This document shows, piece by piece, positions 49,103 to 58,400 of a stretch of DNA of 64,000 nt. Every line of letters starts with the position of its first letter. Position 1 is the first letter of the stretch. The notes beneath the pieces were generated by a model that saw only the letters and a list, made by a program, of their open reading frames with translations, did no database searches and was not told the origin of the DNA. A program made the position numbers and the translations under genes. The stretch is from Gnetum montanum (lineage: Eukaryota; Streptophyta; Gnetopsida; Gnetales; Gnetaceae), in contig MNCI01007652.1 of the NCBI GenBank assembly GCA_015680685.1, forward strand, positions 467,741 through 531,740, written 5' to 3'.

Positions 49103-50893
49103 TGACCAAAAATGTTGGTGGCTGAAACACCGAGGGATCCACGGGCACACAATCCTAACCCCAAGTTTGCATGAGGGCCTATTGGAGGTAGAGGTGGAGT
49201 GCCTTGAATGGTCTTGTTGATCAAATAGGGACTTACCAAATGCAATGCAAAATGATACTAAGTGTTTGCGCAGTGTCAACAGTGTTAGTAGTGTCAATGG
49301 GGATGAGCGTAGTTAAGGGTTTTAGCAAGAAACAAAGGTTTCAATGTGCTGGGACCATTTTCCAGGCATCGTTATGCATTAAAACGATAGAAAATGTGAG
49401 TAAAATGTTAAAAATGAAAGTAAAAATGCTGAAAATGCAAAAGAAAGAGAGATAGAGAGAATGGAACACCACCCCAAATGGAGTTGAGAATAGTTAACTA
49501 TAGAAGGGGTAAGAAGGTACACAGTGTACAATAGGTGTAGTGGGTAGTGTAGTCATAGTCTCAAGGATGTATAGCCACAAGACTAATGTTCCGCTATGGT
49601 GTTTTTGCCTATTGGATTGGCTGCCACAATGTGCAATGGTCTCTGGTGTTCAATGATGTCCTGGGATGAGCTATGGTGGTATGAAACTTTGCCTTTTTTT
49701 GGTTCACTAGTGTGCCTTTGAATTTACTAACTTGCCAAATTCTCAAATTTTTCAACCCTAAAAATGTTGAGGGTAGGGGTATTTATAAGGCTAGGTTTAG
49801 CATGAAATGTAGAGAGACTATCGTGTGGTAGAGGGGACAGTTGGAGCTAGACTATCATTCAACTATGCTCTCCACTGAGGGTAGCGATGTTATGCTCTAC
49901 TTTTTTTTGCTAGACTCTATGAGGATAAAAGAATTTGACTATGCTATCAACTACATGTGTGAGTGTTGAGGGACCACAGGATACCTAAAAAAATGCAACT
50001 TTGGAGACTTCACTCTAGGACTATGCTCTTCACTGTTTTGTTTGGGGTGAAGCGTAGTTACAATTTTGGGGACAAAAGGAGTACAAAAAAGGTGCATTTT
50101 GCTAACTACACTTGTTGGAGGTGAGTTGGAGCTAAGCTAAATGCCAATGCTGCATTGTGAAGGCCTTTGGAGGCTATTCTAGCTAACCATGCTTAACTAC
50201 ATTGCATACTAGGGGAGAGTGTAGTCCCACACTTAGAAAAAAATTTGCAAAAAATGGCCATGTGCTGACTATGCTCCCAGTTGGGGGTGAGCGTGGTCCC
50301 AACACTTGTGAAAACTTGTAGAAACTAGCTTTTGGTTGACTATGCTTGAATACACTCTAGGCTAGTGGAGAGAGTAGTCTCAACACTTAGAAAAATTTGC
50401 AAGAAATTGTGCTTTCATGCTGACTATGCTTGATTAAGCTCTGGGGAAATGGAGATCATAGTCTTAGCACTTAGAAAATTATGTAGCGACTAGCTTGACA
50501 CTGAAAAATTTGTAAAACTAGCATTTGTGTTGATTATGGTCGACTATGCTATGGGGCAATGGGGAGCGTAGTCCCAACACATAGAAAATTTTGCAAAAAT
50601 TAGGCCTTCTTGTTGACTATGCTCTCCATGAGAGGCTAACTATGCTCTGGGGTAGTGGAGAACATAGTCTCAACACTTAGAGAAATTTGCAACTTCTAGC
50701 TTCGCGATGACACTTAGGAAAAATTGCAAAATTGGCTTATGTCTTGACTACGCTCTCTACTAGGCTAACTATGCTCTGGAGTAGTGAAGAGCATAGTCCC
50801 AACACATAGAAAAATTTGCAAAAAGTGGCCTCATGCTAACACTTAGACAAATTTGTCATCAGGATGCCATAGTCCAAATTTGGTGGTGTTTCA
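49103..50893 (-). repeat. TAT2 right LTR (5' LTR)
   Basis: Starts TGACCAAAAATG and ends GTGTTTCA. The internal 80-110 bp units are conserved with the left copy (about 50180-50830). Directly next to its right end lies the COP1 primer site. Confidence 0.82.
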
Positions 50894-50898
50894 ACTAG

Positions 50899-50912
50899 GC
50901 TCTAATACCACT
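50899..50912 (-). other. COP1 primer-binding site
   Basis: On the minus strand AGTGGTATTAGAGC(C) follows the LTR; apart from one transition it is TGGTATCAGAGCC, the site for initiator tRNA-Met used by most plant copia elements. Confidence 0.82.
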
Positions 50913-52005
50913 TGTGGATCAAGAACTTAGAATGATGGTTGACTAAGTTCCCTAATTAAAATTACATCATCCACACAAACACACAAAATTTTATGTGGTT
51001 CCCCAACTTGGGTACATCCATGCTCAAATGATAGAATCTGTGCACACCTTAGGACTTTGTTTCTTCAAAAAAATGTGGTTTGAAGGGCACCACACCCTGT
51101 ACAAGATCTGATCTCCACTCTAGAGTGTTTCATCATTGCAAAACCACTTAACCTCACAAGGCCCCAACAAGCTCAAAATATGGTTTTAATGATCCCATAA
51201 CCTTTACAAAATTGAGCTCCACTCTGGAGTGTTTTAACATTCCAAAACCACTCAATTCCACAAGATCCCGACAAGCTCAATATGGATGCCTTCTCACAAG
51301 AAGCACATCAATCTCATAGGGCTACAAGAAATAAAGAAAGAAATAAGGAAAGAATGTAACTTATTTTATAGGTCCTTGTACTTGAAGTTCAATAAAAATT
51401 ATAATTAAAAAATGATGTTACAATGAGAAGCAAGAATATAATTTCATAGAATAGATAATGAGGAGATTAAGTATGAAAAGTGATTGCGCAATTACCAAGA
51501 TTTTGACATTATCTTATATCCTCAAAGTTTATGAAAACTCCTTGAAATTCATGCAATAGATATTAAAAAACTAGTATATATGTCTACTTCAAAGTTGGGA
51601 CATCTAACTAAGATTGGCCACAATTTAGAAGAGACATTTATTTGGTGGATAGGATGTCTACAATGGGATGCCTATAGGGAGATGTTTACTATTGGAGATA
51701 GACATCTACTATTTTTTCAAGACATCTTATCAACTTTAAACATTGACTTCTACAGCTTTCTCCTATCAATGTACCTTCTTGGTAGTCTTTGAAGCATCTT
51801 CATTTGACTTCTAGTTTTCATTTTCATCCATGCTCTCATCTTGTCCATGTAGTCTTCATTTTGACATCGTGCTGTAGATCTTGTTTCCTTGAGTTCTCAG
51901 ATTGCATTGTGGAGTTCTAGTTCATGTCCTACAAAATCATCATCCACCACAAACATGCTATATTCTCCATTTTTCTTATGGTTTTGACATACCAAAAGGT
52001 CAACA
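50913..52005 (-). repeat. COP1 right LTR (5' LTR)
   Basis: 1,093 bases, TGTGGATCAAGAAC to AAAAGGTCAACA. On the minus strand it therefore starts TGTTGACCTTTTGG and ends TTCTTGATCCACA, with the primer-binding site following. Confidence 0.88.
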
Positions 52006-52010
52006 AGGTA
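52006..52010. other. COP1 target-site duplication, right copy
   Basis: AGGTA, adjacent to the right LTR of COP1 and followed by the continuing DEL1 integrase. Confidence 0.75.
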
Positions 52011-52410
52011 GACCATAGAGCAAGTTTGAGAAATTTGAGATAGATTAAGAGCTGCTCAAGATAAGAAACCAGCATATGTCAATCAGAGTTGAATACTACT
52101 AGAGTTTGTAGTTGGGGGTCATGTATTTCCTTGTGTTTCTTCCTTGAAGGACCTTACATGATTTGGCTTAAAGGAAAAATTGTCTTCTAAGTGCACTGAT
52201 CCTTTTGATGTGTTGGAGAGAATAGGAAGAGTGGCCTATACTATAGTATTACCTCTTCAGTTGGCACATGTACATGATGTGTTCCATGTATCTATGCTAC
52301 AATCTTATGTGCTTGATGAGCATCATGTGATTGGTAATCCAAGGATACAACTACAAGTTGATGTTAGTTATTTAGAGAAACCAATAAAGATTGTTAATCA
52401 TATGGTGTGA
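52006..52410 (+). pseudogene. DEL1 integrase C-terminus (after COP1 insertion)
   Basis: The translation contains DRLRAAQDKKPAYVNQS, LEFVVGGHVFPCVSSLKDLT and DPFDVLERIGRVAYTIVLPL followed by VHDVFHVSMLQSYVLDEHHVI, the standard C-terminal sequence of Del/Tekay integrases. It picks up where the left half stops at 29505, which proves that COP1 split one gene. Confidence 0.85.
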
Positions 52411-52540
52411 TAGCCACATAGTCAAGTTGAGAGTATAGTTAAGGTTTTGTGCAGAAAACATGAAGCTTCAAAGATTATTGAGGAGGTGGAGACTAAGATG
52501 TGTATAGCTCATCTTAAAATCTTCTAGAATGAAGATTCTT

Positions 52541-52553
52541 AAGGAGGGAAGAG
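52541..52553 (+). other. DEL1 polypurine tract
   Basis: AAGGAGGGAAGAG lies directly before the LTR start TGTTACATCC, the normal position and composition for the plus-strand primer of a gypsy element. Confidence 0.75.
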
Positions 52554-55500
52554 TGTTACATCCTTTTCAAAGACATTGGGTATTTCAATACTATTATGAT
52601 TTATATATTACATGTATGGTCTTGGTGGTTTATCAGGGAAGAGTTAATTTGTTAGGATTATGCTTTATATGCTAGCATGTATTGACTTTTATATTATTAT
52701 TATGATGTCTTTATATGCTTAACTAACTTGATTATGTATACTAGCCCTATGTAATATGTTAGATAGGTGATGTGGCCAACAAGGATGTTGGATTGGGGCA
52801 TAAGAGCAACTATTTGATATGTATTTAAGCTTTATGTAATTGTTACTCATGTTTGAAATGTAAGGTATTAGGTGTAGTGGAAATAAAAAAATGAACTTAT
52901 GAAAATGTTACTTAAAGAAAAGGATATTAAAAAATATAAAAATAAAATAAAACTTACATTACATAAATGACAAATGATAAAAAGCAACTTTTATGCATTA
53001 TGCATATGCATAAAGCTAGCCCCACCATGTTTTATTCTTTCCACTGCATCTTTTTGTTTCATGTGGGTTTTTTGTTTATTGTGTATAGAAATTAATTGTA
53101 AGCTTATTTCTTTCATTTTCACACTTATAAACTTTGGCCTTAGTTATGGATTTTGTTTTGTTCTAAACTTGGGTTTGGGATTATTGTAGATGTATCTATG
53201 TAGGTATCGAACTTGTTGGGAGTGAAATTACATCTTGTTGGATTTTTAAGTGTTTTATGCTTGTTTTAAACTTTTTGCTTCAACAATTTTAATTGGTGGG
53301 TTTTTTTATCTTTCCCTTGTATTTTTATGTTGGATTAGTGTATATGATCATGTGATGTGGACATGGGGGATAGATAGTTTAAAGATTGGGATTGGATGTA
53401 TTATTTTGCAGATTTTCCAAAATTTTATATTTTTGGTTTTATATTATTTAGGAATAAATATGAGATGTATGAAATAATGTGGACTTGTGAAATATTAGTT
53501 GTGATGTTGATGAGAGTAGCATGGTTTGGATATGTTATTTTATGGGCATTTCTTTTGCATGGAAGTTCCTCGTAGTTTCAATTATCATTTTTTATAATCA
53601 AATATCATTATTTATTATTTTATTAATTAAATTTTAAATTCAGATAAATTTAGTTCTAGGAGTTTGATTAAGGTGAATTTAGGATCACTGGAATTGTCTT
53701 TTGACCTAATTTCTAATTGTGGCATTTGTTTTTTCTTTTGGCATCTATCACCTGGAGGTTACAATAGCAATCATTTTTATGTCATGTTGTAATATTTTTT
53801 TCATGGAGTAAGTGTGATTGTTAAGTATGAATATCTATGGTTATGTTATGTTACTTCACATGTGTTGTACTTGTAACATGTGATGGCTTAATTTAGCCTG
53901 CGCTCATACATGTCTTTGTAATACTACTTGTAGTGTCATTGGTGGGTGATACTAGCATAAGGGTGTGGACTGGTTGGTAATGAGGTATCCTAGAGGTAGT
54001 CTTGTTTTGACCTCCACTATGATGCATTAGTGAGGTTCCTATCTCAAGCCTCATCCTATGTAAGTGTGTCCATCCCTATAGCTAGTACATAGCATAGGTG
54101 TATACGTTCCTATAGCTAGTCCTCCAAAAGGCTAGTAGTTATCGATCATAGGTTGATAAATTCTAGCACCAATCAGATAAATAAAAGAATAATAGACTTA
54201 TAGACAAGTGGATGATTATGAATACTCATGACAACATTTCAAATGCTATACTAAGTGTAGATATGCTAGTTACCACATGGGTAATGTGTATATGTTGGTA
54301 TGATGACCGCATAAGTTATGTGCATATGTGGGTATAGGTATTGTATCAATTACATTATGTTAGCTTCATTTTGTGAGTCATAGTAATAGTAATATAACTT
54401 ATGATTGATCTATGAATATATGATCGATGTGATGCTTGATGATATGATGTGGATATGAATGCATGGGCATGATGGTAAAAAAAAATAGATGGCATGTTGT
54501 AATGGATGTATGATTAATTATATTTGACAATGATTATATTTGTAGTTGTGAGTTAGCTATCTATTTATTTTAGTAGGAATTATTCTAGTGCTATGTATTA
54601 TATCATATATACATGTATTACTTAAAGCATGTGCAAGACTAACTTTTGATATAAGTTTCCTTGTACCCCATTCCTCTCCTCCATTGTAGAACTTGTTGAC
54701 CATCTAGTAGGGGAAGTATAAAGACTCCTCACTTAGTTTTATACTAACTGTATTTAGTTACAAGTGGATGTTTTAGGAATGTAACCAAGCACTAAGAAAG
54801 CCAAGAAGAGGAATATCTTTAGGGATTAGTTGATGTATATTTCCACATATTGCACTTGTCACATCCCCATTCCCAAATGATGCTACTACCTAATGAAGAT
54901 GGTGTCTCTTCATAAAAAGTGTTATTATTATCTTAACAAGACCCAAAAGAGTAGTTGTGATTAAACCCAAACGGAGATGTTGTAATAATGAACATGTCTC
55001 TTAAGATAACCATTGGGGATTTGACCTAAGGAATTTATAGCTAGGGTTAGAGGTCATGCCAACATGGAGTGGTGGAACTAGTATAGGGAAGCTATGGAAA
55101 GCTGGGTGAAGTGGATAGGAAGTGGACTGGCTATCCCTTATGGCCAGGTTATAGGCCTAACCATGGTTATAGTGTTGAATTGCCTCTAAGAGATAGATGC
55201 AAAAGGAAGAAAACCCCAAGGACCACTCTCAAAGCACAATCATAATACACTATTCCATATCAATAAAACATTCTTTTCTTTGTCTTTCTTCATTTTTCCT
55301 ATTATTTCCCTTATACATAATTTTGAATAGCGCATATGTTTTACATTTGGTATATTTTCTTCATACGTGTAATGTCTAATATATCATATATTTGATGTTT
55401 GCCATGACATCTAGGGATGGGATGTCATGGTACTATTGACCATTCATAATTGTATAACCCTATTTGTACTCTTATGTATATGATGTTTATGTTTTTATAT

Positions 55501-55754
55501 AATGTGAGGAGTATGGATTTTTGGTTTATGTAAAGACATGAAGTTTTATAAATTGAAATGTATGCTTAGTCTTTGATTTGGCATGGATGTTTTACAATTT
55601 GACCTTTAATAAAATTTATTTATATTAATTGGTTTATTATTATTGTATTTTAATGTATCATTAGTTCCCATTTTATCATGCTTCAATTGTGTTCTTACTA
55701 GAAATCCTAAACACTACTTTGTCCTAGCCAAGAGTGGTAAGGTGGGGTGTTACA
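52554..55754 (+). repeat. DEL1 3' LTR, about 3.2 kb
   Basis: It begins TGTTACATCC after the polypurine tract and ends GGGTGTTACA; these ends form an 8-of-10 inverted repeat, as in Del/Tekay LTRs. No coding capacity is seen inside; the longest open stretches are short and AT-rich. Its partner is outside the window, so boundaries rest on the terminal motifs only. Confidence 0.72.
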
Positions 55755-57706
55755 ATTTATGAGGGGTTGGATAAACAAAATACTATTGGCATAGTTTTGT
55801 TTAAAAATAAAATAGAAGCATATGAGGAAAAAATTTGATAAGAAATTAATACTAGTAAAGTATGAGAAGAGGAATTAGATCTTACTTAAAATGAATGATA
55901 TGAATTACTTTGTAACAAACAAATATGTGAGTTAGAATTCATAATAAGAATATGATGGACCATTTCAACTAATAAGTTAAATTAATTAATCAACCTAGAA
56001 AATCAAGATGCCTACATATATGACAAGGTATACTCAATTTTCCTTATAACTTTGTTGAATTCAAGAAATGTTGACTCCAAAAAAATGTGTGATTTAGAAG
56101 TTGTTATAAAGGTACGACTAACCATTTTAGGTGTTAAGCCAAATTAATCAATTAGCCTAAAAAATCAAGTTGCTTACATATATGATAAATTTGTACCCTA
56201 CTTTTCATGTAACTGTGTTCAAAAAGTTTAATTTGAAAGATTTTGAAAGCAATGAACCTTCAAGGACCATCAAACATTGAGATTATTAAGGAATAGTAAA
56301 TTTCTTATCCTTCAGATTCTACAAAATTAGTTTAGGAAACACAATAAAGTAATATATCTAGTGGATTTTAATTTAAGTAAAAGTATAAATAATGATGAAA
56401 TAGAGGTAATAATTCAAATCCAAAATGTCCCTTATTGTAAATAGTTTTGATACCTATTCAATGCTCCAATTATATGGTTAAACTAATAAAGATATTATAA
56501 ATACAATTGAGGCATTGTGGTTAAAATGGGGACAAATTAGTAATATTCTATAAGATACAAGAATTCCAATAAGAATAAAAGAAAATATTTTGTATGATAG
56601 TAATCAAGTTTACTATTTTATATATCACTAAACATTAGATTGTTAAAAATGAATAATGAACAACAAATCTATGAGGTAGAAATATGAACACTTACATCCA
56701 CTACTTTTGTTCCACAATGACCAAGTATGATTTTGACATTATCCCATCCAAGTTTGAGCACCAAAAAGGCATGCAAATAGTGTCACAAGGCATATTTTCA
56801 ACTCTCAAAGGTCTTTAAGAACCATCCCAACTCATAACCTAGCATATCAGCTTCACATTTGGGAATTCCATAAAGTTCAAAAAAAATGAAAATTGTTTAA
56901 AGTTTTGGAGGTAACATTCACATAGTGTCAACATCACTCCTAGACCACTACTCTTGCATTAATATTAATCCTAAACCATCCCATGTATATCACCTCTAAT
57001 AAAAACTACCTTTTAGCCTCCATTTCAACTTTGTAGGAATTCATAGGACATGGTAGGTATCAAATTGTTATATTTTAGTAGGTTAATCTCAAGACCTGAG
57101 GACCAAAATATGTCTAAGTGTTAAGTTGATGCTAACATTATTGTTAGCATTAGCACCTCTAACATCATGATTTCCTCCTTTATAGTAGTTCTCATGTACA
57201 TTTCAACATCAGAATAACCGGAGAGAAGGCTTAACAGCTAGGGGTTTTAAGGAAGTCATAATTTGAATCCCATGATATACCATAATGAACTATTATGATG
57301 AGTCCACCTTTTTAATTAGTTTGCATTCTTCACAGTGACCTCAGTTTGCAGAATTCTTCTTTTTACACTCCTCTCTTCATTCAAAAGGTGTTACAGCTAT
57401 TCAATAAATAAAACCAATATGCAACTTTGTGGTTAACTCAAAAGTGCTTTTTACAAGTATAGAAAGCTTAATAGGTCTTCAATCACATGCAACATTTTGT
57501 ATAAATTTCTAGCATTCATTTATATGTAATTCATATCCAGCGCCATAACACATCAAAAACCCAACAATATAAACTTACTACTAATAGGTTTCACTAGATT
57601 TTGGCTTTTCTGTACCGGAAGAGTTTTGTATAGTGTGAATTTCTTTTTGGTTAAACAGCATTTGCAGTTGCTGTTGCAACAAATTCCTCCATTTGCAAAA
57701 GAGGGA
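55755..57706. other. AT-rich intergenic region between DEL1 and the helicase-PARP gene
   Basis: No gene is recognisable. The left part (55755-56600) reads with fewer plus-strand stops than expected in some stretches but matches no family I know; it also holds a diverged tandem duplication (separate entry). The right end should contain the 3' UTR of the minus-strand gene just below 57707; I did not see an exact AATAAA on that strand close to the stop. Confidence 0.5.
55925..56240 (+). repeat. Diverged direct duplication, period about 160 bp
   Basis: Two consecutive blocks share the order TGTGA(G/T)TTAGAA, then ACCATTT, then TTAA.C.A.TTAATCAA, then AATCAAG(A/T)TGC and TACATATATGA. The anchor AATCAAG starts at 56001 and again at 56163. 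Both blocks translate in plus frames to similar peptides (CELE...NQDAYIYDK and CDLE...NQVAYIYDK), which hints at a decayed internally repeated ORF of unknown origin. Confidence 0.5.
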
Positions 57707-58400
57707 CTATTTTTTTGAGTAGTGAACGATGTAGTTGGGAAGCAGATGTTTTGGGTTTTTGATGACAAAGACATTATTGGATGCACCATGACTGTAATGA
57801 AGGTCAAGCTCCCCGATGAGAGCTCGGGACAGTAGCATCATCTTGACACCCTGCATGGCACTGTATCTTACTGAGATGTTCGGATCCATTGATGTGTACA
57901 CTCCACTTCCATGAAGCTTGCCATTCTTCACCGGTACTCCGTCTCCACCAACCCTGAATCCCTCTTCTATAATCTTGTCTATTGCCTCTTTCCCAGTTCC
58001 ATGGAATACCAGCATTTCTTCCACTTTCTTTCGTTTATTTTTCATTTCCTTGTTCAATTCCACCTTTGCTGTTTCGTATTCCTCTTGGAGCCGTTTGTTT
58101 AAGACCAGCTCTACTGTCTCCACCTGATGATGAACAAAATTATTAGACAAAGATTACGTAAAGGTTGCATAAATTTACACTTGCACGGTCTAATTTAAGA
58201 CTTGAGCATGATTCAGTGAAGTTCCTGGTTGGGCAGATGATACATGAAAGTAATGTAGCAGAATTGAAATGAACCTAAACAAAGAGAGTTTAATTTTCAT
58301 GCATGTGTTCACCTTGTACTCTTGCCTGCTTGACATTCTGAAAAACTGGGACTCTGCCAACCGGAAGTGGTACTCTTCAGGGCTGTCCCCTAAGAACGTT
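57707..58400 (-). other. Second PARP domain (H-Y-V triad)
   Basis: A second ADP-ribosyltransferase fold follows the first after a linker ending AESQFFRMSSRQEYK. It reads VETVELVLNKRLQEEYETAK, then MLVFHGTGKEAIDKIIEEGF (His codon 58001-58003), LHGSGVYTSMDPNISVRYS (Tyr codon 57896-57898) and NNVFVIKNPKHLLPNYIVHY. At the position of the catalytic glutamate it has valine (codon 57770-57772). Hydrophobic replacements here are characteristic of mono-ADP-ribosyltransferases or inactive family members. The protein ends three residues after IVHY, at TAG 57707-57709. Confidence 0.85.

Larger units (their letters stand above)
34601..50893 (-). mobile_element. TAT2: Tat-type gypsy element with gag-protease and antisense ORF, no pol
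   Basis: Two direct repeats (34601-36365 and 49103-50893) serve as LTRs. On the minus strand the order is 5' LTR, primer site TTGGCGTTAGAAGGAGGG, gag, protease, GGCC-rich minirepeats, an ORF in antisense (plus strand 40204-43560), noncoding sequence, polypurine GAGGGGCCAA and 3' LTR. No RT, RNase H or integrase motif is visible on either strand in 16.3 kb. It shares gag, protease, PBS and the antisense ORF with TAT1 but its LTRs differ. Flanks TGTAG and ACTAG match in three of five bases, so the target duplication is weak. Confidence 0.78.
29506..52005 (-). mobile_element. COP1: Ty1/copia element inserted in DEL1 integrase
   Basis: LTRs at 29506-30564 and 50913-52005 begin TGTGGAT(T/C)AAGAAC and end (A/C)AACA, with flanking 5-mers AGGCA and AGGTA (one mismatch). 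On the minus strand: LTR, initiator-Met primer site, gag remnant, protease, integrase, RT and RNase H, then LTR, i.e. copia order. TAT2 (34601-50893) is inserted just inside the primer site, so only about 6.2 kb is COP1 itself. The amino-terminal half of gag was not found, so it is probably deleted. Confidence 0.88.
26340..55754 (+). mobile_element. DEL1: Ty3/gypsy Del/Tekay-type chromovirus, host of the whole nest
   Basis: Gag zinc-knuckle remnants, protease, RT, RNase H and integrase appear in order from 26340 to 29505 on the plus strand; the integrase C-terminus resumes at 52006, beyond the COP1 insertion, and is followed by a polypurine tract and a 3.2 kb LTR. The left part (5' LTR and start of gag) is not in the window because TAT1 interrupts gag at 26340. 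All frames carry stops, very often TAG where Gln or Trp is expected, as in old methylated elements. It must be the oldest of the elements, since both TAT1 and COP1 lie inside it. Confidence 0.82.

Noticed and set aside
52974-53477. Hydrophobic plus-strand frames of 71 and 75 codons
   Set aside because: They lie inside the DEL1 LTR in T-rich DNA; runs of Phe/Leu/Ile codons arise from composition.
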